From contig JAVVHA010000003.1 of NCBI GenBank assembly GCA_032249735.1, forward strand, positions 1 through 64,000: DNA of 64,000 nt, in the 5' to 3' direction. The notes under the pieces are model-generated. The model did no database searches, was not told where the DNA came from, and saw nothing but the letters and a program-made list of their open reading frames with translations. Of the stretch, positions 16,290-25,348 are shown piece after piece (position 1 is the stretch's first letter; each line of letters begins with the position of its first letter). The stretch is from Dehalococcoidia bacterium (lineage in GTDB: Bacteria > Chloroflexota > Dehalococcoidia > SM23-28-2 > HRBIN24). A program made the translations under genes and the position numbers.

Positions 16290-17836
16290 AGTTGGTCACC
16301 GTCGCCGAGATGCGGGAGGCAGAGGCCAGGTCTGGCGTACCCATCCCCCAGCTCATGGAGAACGCCGGCCTAGCTGTGGCCCAGGAGGTCTGGCTCCTTC
16401 TGGGAGAGGTGATGGAGCGGCGGGTTCTGGTGCTGGTGGGCCCCGGCAACAACGGTGGCGATGGGCTGGTGGCCGCCCGCCACCTTCACGACTGGGGGGC
16501 CAAGGTCCACGTCTACCTCCTGGCCCCCAGGCGTGAGGATGACCCCGTCTTTGCCGAGGTGGTGAAGAGACAGGTGCCCATCACCTTGGCCCAGGACGAT
16601 GCCCAGGAGGGGTTCAGCTCCCTTGAGGAGGCTCTAAGCCAGACGGAGGTGATCATCGATGCCATCCTGGGCACCGGCCGCGCCCGTCCCATCGAGGGGG
16701 AATGGGCGGAGGTGCTGGACCGCCTGGCCAAGGCCCGCCGCCGCCCCTTGGCCCCACGCCTCATCGCCGTCGACCTCCCCACGGGGGTGGACGCCGATAC
16801 GGGGGCTGCCGACCCTCACGCCGTGGCCGCGGACGTCACGGTGACCTTCCAGTGGAGCAAGGTGGGCCTCCACCAACTCCCTGGCTCACAGCTGGCGGGA
16901 CGGGTGGAGGTGGTGGACATCGGCATCCCCGCTTCCCTGGAGGAAGGCCTCTCCACCGAGCTGATGGACCGGCGTTGGGCCCAGTCCCTCCTACCCCAAC
17001 GCCCGCCAGGGGCCCATAAGGGCACCTTCGGCCGTGTCCTAGTGGTGGGGGGCTCTCCGCGTTACATCGGGGCCCCACGGCTGGCGGCCATGGGCGCCTT
17101 AAGGGTAGGTGCTGGCCTTGTCACCATCGCCTGTGGCCAATCCGTCCAGCCCCTGGTGGCAGCGGGCATCAGTGAGCCCACCTTCCTGCCCCTGCCAGAA
17201 CACGATGGCCAGGTCTCCGCACACGCTGTCTCCCCAGTGCTGGAAGCTGTGGGCCAAGGGTGCCAGGCCCTAGTGGTGGGCCCAGGCATGGGCCGCGGGG
17301 GATACGTGCAAGGGTTCCTAGGCGAGCTCCTCCACACCCTGCGAGCCCACCACCTGACCCTGGTGCTGGATGCCGACGGCCTCAACAACCTGGCCTCCCT
17401 ACAGGACTGGCCCAAGCGGCTGCCCGAGAACACCATCCTCACCCCCCACCCGGGGGAGATGTCCCGCCTTTGCGGCCTCCCAGTGGAGGAGGTCCAGGCC
17501 GATAGGGTGAGAGTGGCCCGCCATTACGCCTGCCGCTGGGGAGCGGTGGTGGTGCTGAAGGGAGCCCATACAGTAGTGGCCATGCCTCAGGGGCTGGTGC
17601 GTATAAGCCCCTTCGTCAATCCGGGCCTGGCCTCCGGCGGCACAGGCGACGTGCTGGCCGGCGCCATCGGGGGGCTGGCGGCCCAAGGCCTTAACCCATG
17701 GGATGCCGCCAGCTTGGGCGTATATCTCCACGGCCTGGCGGGCGAGCTGGTCCGCGAGGAGTTGGGGGAAGCGGGGGTGGTAGCGAGCGACCTCCTCCTC
17801 GCCCTGCCTAGGGCTATCAAATCCCTTCGCGTCTGA
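16286..17836 (+). CDS. nnr: Bifunctional NAD(P)H-hydrate epimerase / ADP-dependent dehydratase
   Basis: 516 aa from the GTG at 16286. The N-terminal epimerase domain (YjeF_N, ~1-215) shows LMENAGLAVAQE and VGPGNNGGDGLVAARHL. The C-terminal ribokinase-like dehydratase domain has LTPHPGEMSRL and NPGLASGGTGDVLAGAI with the catalytic Asp. Together they repair NADHX and NADPHX. The pairing with acpS is common in bacteria. No frameshift is seen. Confidence 0.95.
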   Translation: MKLVTVAEMREAEARSGVPIPQLMENAGLAVAQEVWLLLGEVMERRVLVLVGPGNNGGDGLVAARHLHDWGAKVHVYLLAPRREDDPVFAEVVKRQVPITLAQDDAQEGFSSLEEALSQTEVIIDAILGTGRARPIEGEWAEVLDRLAKARRRPLAPRLIAVDLPTGVDADTGAADPHAVAADVTVTFQWSKVGLHQLPGSQLAGRVEVVDIGIPASLEEGLSTELMDRRWAQSLLPQRPPGAHKGTFGRVLVVGGSPRYIGAPRLAAMGALRVGAGLVTIACGQSVQPLVAAGISEPTFLPLPEHDGQVSAHAVSPVLEAVGQGCQALVVGPGMGRGGYVQGFLGELLHTLRAHHLTLVLDADGLNNLASLQDWPKRLPENTILTPHPGEMSRLCGLPVEEVQADRVRVARHYACRWGAVVVLKGAHTVVAMPQGLVRISPFVNPGLASGGTGDVLAGAIGGLAAQGLNPWDAASLGVYLHGLAGELVREELGEAGVVASDLLLALPRAIKSLRV

Positions 17837-17840
17837 GGGA

Positions 17841-19532
17841 GTGGTGAAGGCCAAGGTAGGGGTAAGGGGACGCCGTTGGCAGATGCGGGGGCCAGCGCCT
17901 CCAGGGGCCCTCATGGGGCTCCCCTGCCCCCCGCTGGTGCGCCATCTCCTCTGGTGGAGAGGGGTGCGTTCGCTAAGGCAGGCCCACGCCTTCCTAGGAG
18001 AGGAGCCAGAGGAGCACAGCCCTTGGTCGTTGCCTGACCTAGAGAGGGCAGTGGTAAAGCTCCGCCGGGCTATCGAAGGCGGGGAGCTCATCGCCGTGTT
18101 CGGGGACTTCGATGTAGACGGGGTGACAGCCGCCGCCCTCCTGAGCCAGGCCCTCCAGGAGTTGGGAGGTCAGGTCGTCACCTATATACCGGACCGCTTC
18201 CGGGAGGGCTATGGCCTGAACCTGGAGGCGGTCTCCCAGCTGCGAAGACGCGGGGCCAGCCTCCTCCTGGCTGCCGACTGTGGCACCACCGCCCTGGCAG
18301 AGGTGGCCGCGGCGCGCCGCCTGGGCTTGGAGGTGGTGGTGCTGGACCACCACACCATCACCTCTGCCCTGCCTGAGGGAGCGGAGGTGGTCAACCCCAA
18401 ACGCCCTGACTCCTGCTATCCCCACCCGGACCTGGCATCGGTAGGGCTGGCCTATAAGCTGGTCCAGGCCCTCCACGAGGCCCTTGGGCGTCCCTTCCCC
18501 GCCCGCCGCTATCTGGACCTGGTGGCTTTGGGCACCATTACCGATCTAGTACCCCTGGTGGGCGAGAACCGCTGGCTGGTGCGGGAGGGGTTGAAGGCGT
18601 TGCAGCACACCTCCCGCCCCGGCCTCCACTACCTGATGGAGGAGGCAGGGCTCAGGGGTAGGGCGGTGGACGTGTGGGCTATCGGCTGGGTGCTGGGGCC
18701 CAGGCTCAACGCCGCCGGCCGCCTCGCCCACGCAAGCCAGGCCCTCCGCCTCCTCCTAACTCCGGACGAGGCGGAGGCTCGGGCCCTGGCCCAGGAGCTA
18801 TGCCGTCTCAACCAGGAGAGGCAAAGGCTTACCGATGCCGCCCTAGCCCTGGCATATGAGCTGCTTGGAGAGGGGCCGCAGGAGCCCATAGTTCTGGTGG
18901 GGCACCAGGACATCTCCCTGGGGGTGGTGGGGCTGGTGGCCAGCAGACTGTGCGACGAGCTATACCGCCCCGCCTTCGTCTACGCCCAGGGCCAGGAGCT
19001 GGTGCGGGCCAGCGGTCGCAGCATCCCCGAGGTGGACTTGGCCTCCCTCCTGCGTTCATGTGGAGGCCTGTTCGTCAAGTTCGGAGGGCACAGGCAGGCC
19101 GCCGGCTTCACCGCTCTCTCCTCCCGCCTTCCGGAGATAAGGGAGGCCCTGTTGGAGGGGGCCAGCAAGGCCCTTGCGGGCGTAACCCTCGCTCCCGTTT
19201 TGCACATCGATGCCCATCTCCCGCTGCGGTCCTTAAGGGGAGACGTGCTGCCCTGGCTGCAAAAGCTGGCTCCCCACGGCCCCGGCAATCCGGAGCCCAT
19301 CTTCTTGACGCAGCGGGTGGAGGTGGTACAGGCCCGGCCGGCGGGCCCCGGGGCACGCCATCTGCGGCTCAAGCTCAAGGACGGGGACGTGGTCTGGCCT
19401 GCCCTGGCCCAAGGCCTTGGCAGCTACGCTCCCTCGCCTGGCCAGCGGGTAGACGTGGTCTACTCCCTCGCCCCAGGAATAGAGGGACAGGGGGCACTGG
19501 AGCTGCGGGTCCACGATATGGCCCCTTGCTAG
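17841..19532 (+). CDS. recJ: Single-stranded-DNA-specific exonuclease RecJ
   Basis: 563 aa. DHH-superfamily motifs appear in order: GDFDVDGVTAA (about 90-100), AADCGTTA, VLDHHTI with the DHH motif, and the DHHA1-type KFGGHRQAAGF near residue 415. A C-terminal OB-like region follows. It degrades 5' single-stranded DNA in recombination and mismatch repair. Two tandem GTG codons (17841 and 17844) could each start it. It begins 4 nt after nnr and precedes recF, so two repair genes are adjacent. Confidence 0.94.
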   Translation: MVKAKVGVRGRRWQMRGPAPPGALMGLPCPPLVRHLLWWRGVRSLRQAHAFLGEEPEEHSPWSLPDLERAVVKLRRAIEGGELIAVFGDFDVDGVTAAALLSQALQELGGQVVTYIPDRFREGYGLNLEAVSQLRRRGASLLLAADCGTTALAEVAAARRLGLEVVVLDHHTITSALPEGAEVVNPKRPDSCYPHPDLASVGLAYKLVQALHEALGRPFPARRYLDLVALGTITDLVPLVGENRWLVREGLKALQHTSRPGLHYLMEEAGLRGRAVDVWAIGWVLGPRLNAAGRLAHASQALRLLLTPDEAEARALAQELCRLNQERQRLTDAALALAYELLGEGPQEPIVLVGHQDISLGVVGLVASRLCDELYRPAFVYAQGQELVRASGRSIPEVDLASLLRSCGGLFVKFGGHRQAAGFTALSSRLPEIREALLEGASKALAGVTLAPVLHIDAHLPLRSLRGDVLPWLQKLAPHGPGNPEPIFLTQRVEVVQARPAGPGARHLRLKLKDGDVVWPALAQGLGSYAPSPGQRVDVVYSLAPGIEGQGALELRVHDMAPC

Positions 19533-19534
19533 GT

Positions 19535-19540
19535 TACAAT
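19535..19540 (+). promoter_or_regulatory. -10 hexamer TACAAT directly before recF (leaderless candidate)
   Basis: TACAAT ends 6 nt before the recF GTG at 19547, which is where transcription would be expected to begin. No Shine-Dalgarno sequence lies between. This is the geometry of leaderless promoters known from GC-rich bacteria. No convincing -35 is seen. Confidence 0.45.
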
Positions 19541-19546
19541 GGGGCC

Positions 19547-20728
19547 GTGAGGCTCACACGGATCCAGCTGCACAACTTCCGCAACTTTCATCATCTGGAC
19601 ATATCCTTCCCTCCAGGGCCCTCCCTCGTGGTGGGCGACAACGCCCAGGGGAAGACCAACCTGCTGGAGGCCATCTACCTCCTCTCTGCCCTACGGCCCT
19701 TCCGTGCGGAGACCGAGGCCCAGCTCATCCATCGGGAGGCCATAGCGTCCGGGCTGAGCATGGCGCGAGTGACCGGGGAGGTGATGCGGGCCCAGGGCCC
19801 TTTGCGCCTGGAGGTGGTGGTGGGCATGCGTCAAAACGCCCTGGGAGGGCATGTCACCAAAGTGGTCAAGGTCAACGGGGTAGCCCGTCGTGCTCAGGAA
19901 GCGGTGGGCCTCTTCTCGGTGGTCCCCTTCTCGGTCCAGGACCTGGAGCTCATCTCCGGCTCCCCCGCCCTGCGCCGGCGCTATCTGGACTCTCTATTGG
20001 GGCGTATCGATGCCCGCTACCTGATGGCCCGACAGCGGCTGGAGAAGGTGCTCCTGCAGCGCAACCACCTCCTGCGCCGATTGCGGGAGAGGGCAGCCCA
20101 CCCGGACGAGCTGGACTTCTGGGACGACACCTTGGCCCAGGAGGCAGCCTACATCGTCTGGGCACGGGCACAGGCGGTGCAGGCCCTCAGCCCCCTCGCG
20201 GCCGCCGCCCATGAAATCCTCGGTGACGGGGAGGAGATCTCCATAGTCTATCTCCCGAGGCTGGGGCCTGAAGCCACCGATGCCCTGTCCCATGGGCCCG
20301 AGGCCCTGGCCCAGGCTTTCCTCCTAGACCTGCGGCGCATGCGCCCACAGGAGGTGGCGGCGGGCATGACCCTTCTGGGGCCCCAGCGGGACGACCTCCG
20401 CCTCCTCCTGGAGGGGATGGAGGCCGCTGGATATGCATCCCGCGCCCAAGAGAGGACCCTGGCCCTCTCCCTACGCCTGGCCGAGGCCCATTATCTCCAC
20501 CAGGTGCGGGGAGACTCCCCCGTCCTCCTGCTGGATGACGTCATGTCCGAGCTGGACGCCCGGCGTCGGCGCCGATTGTTGGAGCCCCTACTGCAGCATG
20601 AGCAAGTCATCCTCACGGGGACGGAGGCCGAGGCCTTCCCCAGGGACCTAGTGGCCACTGCCTCCCTATACACGGTGACCCAAGGCGTAGTGACCCCCGT
20701 CTCCAGGGCCTCCACCCCCGAGCCCTGA
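19547..20728 (+). CDS. recF: DNA replication and repair protein RecF
   Basis: 393 aa from GTG 19547, giving RLTRIQLHNFRNFHHLDI at the N terminus. Walker A is GDNAQGKTNLLEAIY (about 31-45). The ABC-type signature precedes Walker B VLLLDDVMSELDARRR near residue 325. It loads RecA at single-strand gaps with RecO and RecR. It is the last gene of the plus-strand run, and its final 63 bp overlap the convergent lipid kinase gene. The usual dnaN and gyrB neighbours are absent. Confidence 0.95.
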   Translation: MRLTRIQLHNFRNFHHLDISFPPGPSLVVGDNAQGKTNLLEAIYLLSALRPFRAETEAQLIHREAIASGLSMARVTGEVMRAQGPLRLEVVVGMRQNALGGHVTKVVKVNGVARRAQEAVGLFSVVPFSVQDLELISGSPALRRRYLDSLLGRIDARYLMARQRLEKVLLQRNHLLRRLRERAAHPDELDFWDDTLAQEAAYIVWARAQAVQALSPLAAAAHEILGDGEEISIVYLPRLGPEATDALSHGPEALAQAFLLDLRRMRPQEVAAGMTLLGPQRDDLRLLLEGMEAAGYASRAQERTLALSLRLAEAHYLHQVRGDSPVLLLDDVMSELDARRRRRLLEPLLQHEQVILTGTEAEAFPRDLVATASLYTVTQGVVTPVSRASTPEP

Positions 20729-21637
20729 ATCCCCTAAGAGGGGTGTGCGCCGGCCTGGTGGCAGGACGACCCATAGGGCCTGGGGCACGGCCTCCAGCCT
20801 GACAGGGGTGATGTCCAGGGGGTCCCCATCCACATGGCAGGGAGTGGGCTCCGACCACTCCACCTCCACAGCCCTAGCCTGCAAATACACCACCATGGGC
20901 GAATGGAGGTGGCGGCGGAAGGCCACCCGCAGGGCGTGCAGAACGGTATCGGTCGCCCCCCTCCCTAGGAAGACACAGACGTCCAGCATGGCATCGTCCA
21001 GGCGAGCGCGGGGGGTCACCTCCACCAGGCCAGCATAGTTGCGGACGTTGCCCACCACCAGCATGAGGGCACACCCCCTCACCTCTTGGCCATCGGCCCT
21101 CATGATCACGTGGCGGCCCCGCCAGGCCAGGGTCTCCCTTAGGGCAGCCAGGGCGTAGGCACCAGCCCCCGTCCACCGCTTGAGGGACAGGTTGACGGTG
21201 CGGGTCACCTGGGCGTCCAGGCCCATGCCCGCCATGAGGAGGAAGTAATGGCCATCAGCCCGGCCCACGTCCACCAGCCGCCTCTGGCCCTCTAGGGCCA
21301 ACGCCACCGCCCTCTCCAGGCGCAGGGGGATCCCGAGCTGGCGCGCCCAGACGTTGACAGTCCCTATGGGGACGAAGGCCAGGGCCGTGGGGGTGCCCAC
21401 CAGGCCACAAGCCGCCTCTCGCAGGGTGCCATCGCCCCCGCATGCGAATACGACCTCCATCCCCTCCCGTGCTGCCTCCCGCGCTAAAGCGGTGGCGTGA
21501 TGGGGGCCTTGGGTCTCCTCCCACACCAGGCGCCAGCCTGCCCTCTGCAGGGGGCGAGCTGCCTCCTGCAGCCGACGCCACCCCGGGAAATGGTGGGCCA
21601 CCGGGTTGACGATGAATAAGGCCCGACGATCGCCCAC
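20666..21637 (-). CDS. Diacylglycerol kinase-like lipid kinase (YegS/DagK family)
   Basis: 323 aa. Begins ALFIVNPVAHHFPG, followed by the catalytic GGDGTLREAACGL (about 67-79) and VPIGTVNVWARQLGIP, in place of the usual GTxND block. The C-terminal substrate half contains AGMGLDAQV and DVCVFLGRG. It would phosphorylate diacylglycerol or a related lipid. The last ~20 residues (PGDGGHYALGHRV) run over recF and look non-conserved. It overlaps recF by 63 bp tail to tail, unusually deep for two conserved genes. Confidence 0.85.
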   Translation of the reverse strand: MGDRRALFIVNPVAHHFPGWRRLQEAARPLQRAGWRLVWEETQGPHHATALAREAAREGMEVVFACGGDGTLREAACGLVGTPTALAFVPIGTVNVWARQLGIPLRLERAVALALEGQRRLVDVGRADGHYFLLMAGMGLDAQVTRTVNLSLKRWTGAGAYALAALRETLAWRGRHVIMRADGQEVRGCALMLVVGNVRNYAGLVEVTPRARLDDAMLDVCVFLGRGATDTVLHALRVAFRRHLHSPMVVYLQARAVEVEWSEPTPCHVDGDPLDITPVRLEAVPQALWVVLPPGRRTPLLGDSGLGGGGPGDGGHYALGHRV

Positions 21638-21665
21638 GGCTCCCTATGGCCTGAGGCCAGCATCC

Positions 21666-21673
21666 CTTATAAC
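21666..21673. promoter_or_regulatory. Overlapping divergent -10 elements
   Basis: TATAAC on the plus strand (21668-21673) overlaps TATAAG on the minus strand (complement of 21666-21671) between the divergent lipid kinase and methylmalonyl-CoA epimerase genes. Neither has a clear -35, so the call is tentative. Confidence 0.35.
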
Positions 21674-21715
21674 ATCTCTTCTTGGCACATGTCATCCTTC
21701 CAGCGAGGTGCAAGG

Positions 21716-22174
21716 ATGGAATCGCAGGTGGGCATCAAGCGGTTCGACCACGTCTGCTGGGCCGTCTGGAAGATAGAGGACGTCCTCCCCCTCCTCACCC
21801 AGCTCCTGGGCTGTAAGGAGGTGGACCGCTTCCGCAACGAGGAGGCAGGTTACGCCGGGGTAGTCCTGGCCGTCCCCGGTAGCGACACCTGCATCGAGGT
21901 GTTGGAGCCCATTGCCGATGACTCCTTCCTGGCCCGGTTCCTAAGAAAAAGGGGCCCGGGCATCCACCACCTCACCTTCGAGGTAAAGGACGTGGAGAAG
22001 GCGGCCGAGGCCGTGCGAAGCTTTGGCATCGAGCCCTGGGGCGGGGTGCGCCGCAACCATGGCTGGGTGGAGACCTTCGTTCACCCCAAGGACTCGGGGG
22101 GCGTGCTCATCCAGTTCTACCAGGAGGAGGACCACACCCACGAGGGCCAGGACGGGCAAGGCTCGGCGCCCTAG
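21716..22174 (+). CDS. Methylmalonyl-CoA epimerase-like VOC protein
   Basis: 152 aa from the ATG at 21716, 6-8 nt after GAGG; an upstream in-frame ATG at 21689 lacks a ribosome site. The vicinal oxygen chelate signatures are FDHVCWAVWKIED (metal His), GPGIHHLTFEVKD (second His) and a late Glu in the region LIQFYQEED. The family interconverts (R)- and (S)-methylmalonyl-CoA ahead of the B12-dependent mutase. That links it to the cobalamin genes at 29-34 kb. The mutase itself is not in the window. Confidence 0.82.
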   Translation: MESQVGIKRFDHVCWAVWKIEDVLPLLTQLLGCKEVDRFRNEEAGYAGVVLAVPGSDTCIEVLEPIADDSFLARFLRKRGPGIHHLTFEVKDVEKAAEAVRSFGIEPWGGVRRNHGWVETFVHPKDSGGVLIQFYQEEDHTHEGQDGQGSAP

Positions 22175-22194
22175 CCCACCCCCCGAGGGAGGGC

Positions 22195-23265
22195 TCAGGG
22201 CCTTCCCCCGGGGCCAGCCCCTTCCCCTTCCATCGTCAGAGGGGTGAGGGGGCTTGCCCGTCCACCCCTGGGCACAGGGGCGCGCACCGCCTCCAACTCC
22301 TCCTCCGGCCCCAGAAGGATGAGGCGGTCACCTTCGGCCAGGACGGTCTGGGGAGAAGGTGCTACCAGGACCTGCCCATCGCCCCGCTGCAGCCCCAGGG
22401 GCAAGACACCACGACAGGGGGCCAGGGCCTCGGCCAAGGTGCGGCCACTCAGCCCCGATGAAGGGGTGACCTCCAGCTCAGCCACCACCTGGGCGCCGGC
22501 ACGGGAGGGGAGGACCTCCATGAACTCGGCCAGGAGGGGCTGGATGGCGGCCAGGGCCATGCGCCTGCCGGCCAGGTTGTAAGGGGAGATGACGCGGTCG
22601 GCGCCGGCGCGGCGCATGGCCGCCTCGCCGTCCGGGCGGCCCGCCCGCGCCACCACCAGAAGGTCTGGCCGCAGGGCCTTGGCAGCCAGGACGATGAAGG
22701 TGTTGCCGCTGTCGGAATCAGCAGCGGCCAGAAGGCCCCGCGCCCGTTCTATGCCCGCCTGCAGCAGGACATCGTCGCGGGTTGCGTCCCCCTCCACCAC
22801 CAAGTAGCCGCGGCGGCGGGCACGCTCGATGGCCTCCGGGTTGCTCTCCACCACCACAAAGGGGAGGCGGTGCGCTGCGAACTCTCGGCCTATGGCCTCC
22901 CCCACACGCCCGAAGCCGCAGAGGATGAAGTGGTCGCGCAACTTCTCCAGCTCACTCTGCATGGCCCTCCACCCCAGGAACGATGCTAGCTCCCCCTCCA
23001 CCACCACCTGTACCAAGCTCAGCAGGGCGTAGAATAGGATCCCCACCCCCGCCAGGGCTATGGCCAGGGTAAGAAGACGGCCCCCCGTGCTCAAGGGGTG
23101 GACCTCCCGGAAGCCCACGGTGGTGACGGTGATGACCGTCATATAAAGGGCATCCAGGAAGCTCCAGCCCTCCAATACCATGTAGCCAACCACCCCGGCC
23201 ACCATCACCATCAGGGCCAGGGCGATGGCCAGAGCCAAACGCCGCAGGGGAGAGGGGAGGCCCAC
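22195..23265 (-). CDS. Two-TM potassium channel with RCK (TrkA-N/TrkA-C) domains
   Basis: 356 aa. Two N-terminal helices flank a pore loop; the cytosolic part has an RCK Rossmann domain (FILCGFGRVGEAIG, about 113-126) and a TrkA-C domain near residues 265-340. The selectivity filter reads TVTTVGFREV, with Arg (codon CGG) where the last Gly of TVGYG/TVGFG is expected. Prokaryotic relatives usually read TVGFGE, so a single G-to-C change would explain it. It starts 3 nt after the VWA gene and ends the MoxR/VWA/channel operon. The C-terminal ~25 residues are Gly/Pro-rich and non-conserved. Confidence 0.88.
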   Translation of the reverse strand: MGLPSPLRRLALAIALALMVMVAGVVGYMVLEGWSFLDALYMTVITVTTVGFREVHPLSTGGRLLTLAIALAGVGILFYALLSLVQVVVEGELASFLGWRAMQSELEKLRDHFILCGFGRVGEAIGREFAAHRLPFVVVESNPEAIERARRRGYLVVEGDATRDDVLLQAGIERARGLLAAADSDSGNTFIVLAAKALRPDLLVVARAGRPDGEAAMRRAGADRVISPYNLAGRRMALAAIQPLLAEFMEVLPSRAGAQVVAELEVTPSSGLSGRTLAEALAPCRGVLPLGLQRGDGQVLVAPSPQTVLAEGDRLILLGPEEELEAVRAPVPRGGRASPLTPLTMEGEGAGPGGRP

Positions 23266-23268
23266 GGC

Positions 23269-25332
23269 TCAGGAGCCCAAGATGCGTCGGCGCTTCTGGG
23301 CCACGTAATCCACCAAGATGTACTGGCCCAGCTTGTCGGGGGTAGTGTAGAACACCCGCCCCTTGTTCATCTTGGCGATCTGGTTGACGAACTCCTTCAG
23401 GTAATAGTTGCGGTCCAGCATGAAGGTGTTGATGGTGATCCCTTTCTGGGTGCAGCGCTTCACCTCTTGCAAGGTCTTGCGAATGGTGATGGGGCTGGGC
23501 GGGTAGGAGAAGTAGGCCCGCCCCCGCTCCAAATGGGCGGTGGGCTCCCCATCGGAGATCATGATGATCTGACGGGTGGCCGCCCCGTGCCTCGCCAAGA
23601 GCTTCTGGGCCAGGATGAGGGCGTGGTGCATGTTGGTCCCCAGCACCGTCTCGTCCCATCGCACGTAGGGGAGCTCCTCCGGCTTCAGCTCGCGGGCATA
23701 GGCGGAGAACCCCAGGATGTAGAGGGAGTCCTTGGGAAAGCGGGTCGTGATGAGGTTGTAGAGGGCCAAGGCCACCTTCTTGGCCGCCTGGAAGGAACCC
23801 CGCAGGGCCATGGACCAAGACATGTCCAGCATGATGACAGTGGCGGTAGTGGAGAGGTGCTCCGTAGCATAGACCTGGAAGTCCTCCTTGCGCAGCCGCA
23901 CAGGGGTTTGCGGCCCCTCCCGCAGGATGGCGTTGAAGAGGGTCTCCTCCAGGTGTAGGTGGAAGGGGTCGCCGAACTCATAGGCCTTGGTATAGTCCAG
24001 CCGCTCTGGGCCCGGCCCCCGGCGGCGAGTGGGGTGCTGGCCGGAGGCCGACTTCTTGATCTGGGCATAGATCTCGGCCAGGGCCTGCTGGCCGATGCGC
24101 CTGATGGCCTTGGGTGTCAGCTCCCACTCGCGGCCCTTGCGGCGTATATAGCCAGCCCTCTCCAGGATCTCCAGCATCTCCTTCAGTTGGCGGAAGGCCT
24201 GGTAGGCCTCCTCCCCCAGAAGCTCCCGCAGCTTCTGCTCGTCCACCTCGTCCAGGGAGCCCCCGTAGCGCAACCTCTCCAACTGGGACTCCAGCTGGTC
24301 CAGGCCCTGTAGGCTTTCCATGAGGCGCAGGGCCTGCAGGAGGTCCACCTCCTCCTGGCCGTGGAAAGGGTAGTGATGGAGGTCATGAGAGGGCTGGAGG
24401 ATCTCCAGGTTGATGGCCAGCTCCTGGAGCTGGCGCAGGAGCTCAGGGTCGGCCACCTTCTCCATGAGGAGATCCTCCAGCTGGCGGCGCATATCGGGGG
24501 GCAGGCTCTCCAGGAGGCCCTGCATGGCGGCCATGCTCTGGCGCATCCGCTGGATGAGCTCGTCCAGGGTCTTGGGGGGATGAGGCCCCAGGAGGTCGCC
24601 ATACTGCTCAAGGAAGGACTGGTAATCGGGCTCGCCCCCGGCCATCTTCTCCGAGAGGAGTTGGTTGAGATGCCGCAACATCTCCTTGAGCCGCTGCAGC
24701 TCCTGGGGGCCCAGCCCTTGCAGCTGCTGATAGATGTCCTTGAAGAAGCTCTCCAGGACGGCCTTGCGCAGCATCTCCATGAGCTCCTGGAACTTGGCCC
24801 CCGCCTCAGGGTCCATGAACTCATAGTCCTGGAGGGCCTTGATGCGCCCCCCAACGTCCGGGGGCAGGTTCTGGAGGAAGTTCATCTTGCGCTGGACGAT
24901 GTTCTGAAGGGCCTGGGCCATCTCGGGGTCGGCCTGCTCCCGGCCCTCCCCCAGGGCCTCCTGGAAGGGGGATAGGGGGCCCTGCTGGCCCTGCAGCAAG
25001 CTGCGGGCCTCTTGCAGACGACGCTGCAGGGTCTCCCTCTCCATCTCCAAGATCTCCTGGAGACGGCGCTCGATGTCCTGCATGACGGAGCCCAGGTTGT
25101 ACCGGTCCAGGAGCTGACGGCGGTGTTGACGCAGGCGCTGCAATAGATCCCGCAGCCCCTGAATATGGAAGCCCTGAGGGGTACGCAGGCCCCGCTGCAG
25201 CAGGTTACGCAGGGCATGCTCCAGGTCACCGAAGCTTAGGAGGTCATCGGTGATGGCCGAGAGGAGCTCATCGGGATCAAGAGGAGGGATTTCCTGGCTC
25301 CCGTCCCACTCCGAATAACGATAGATCCACAT
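23269..25332 (-). CDS. VWA-domain protein with long helical N-terminal region
   Basis: 687 aa. Residues ~1-430 are rich in Leu, Gln and Glu and predicted helical or coiled coil, with no transmembrane segment. The C-terminal VWA domain (about 470-680) has a complete MIDAS: DMSWS near 490, the Thr in GTNMHHAL and ISDGEPT. The domain binds Mg-dependent ligands. It lies 16 nt downstream of a MoxR-type AAA ATPase. MoxR/VWA pairs act as chaperone-like machines that insert metals or remodel protein complexes. The target is unknown; the K+ channel 3 nt downstream is a candidate (inference). Confidence 0.85.
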   Translation of the reverse strand: MWIYRYSEWDGSQEIPPLDPDELLSAITDDLLSFGDLEHALRNLLQRGLRTPQGFHIQGLRDLLQRLRQHRRQLLDRYNLGSVMQDIERRLQEILEMERETLQRRLQEARSLLQGQQGPLSPFQEALGEGREQADPEMAQALQNIVQRKMNFLQNLPPDVGGRIKALQDYEFMDPEAGAKFQELMEMLRKAVLESFFKDIYQQLQGLGPQELQRLKEMLRHLNQLLSEKMAGGEPDYQSFLEQYGDLLGPHPPKTLDELIQRMRQSMAAMQGLLESLPPDMRRQLEDLLMEKVADPELLRQLQELAINLEILQPSHDLHHYPFHGQEEVDLLQALRLMESLQGLDQLESQLERLRYGGSLDEVDEQKLRELLGEEAYQAFRQLKEMLEILERAGYIRRKGREWELTPKAIRRIGQQALAEIYAQIKKSASGQHPTRRRGPGPERLDYTKAYEFGDPFHLHLEETLFNAILREGPQTPVRLRKEDFQVYATEHLSTTATVIMLDMSWSMALRGSFQAAKKVALALYNLITTRFPKDSLYILGFSAYARELKPEELPYVRWDETVLGTNMHHALILAQKLLARHGAATRQIIMISDGEPTAHLERGRAYFSYPPSPITIRKTLQEVKRCTQKGITINTFMLDRNYYLKEFVNQIAKMNKGRVFYTTPDKLGQYILVDYVAQKRRRILGS

Positions 25333-25348
25333 CCCCTCACCGCCTCTT

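Noticed and set aside
23098-23958. 286-aa plus-strand reading frame inside the VWA/K+ channel region
   Set aside because: It is antisense to two clearly conserved genes and has His/Gly/Gln-rich composition typical of shadow frames in GC-rich DNA.
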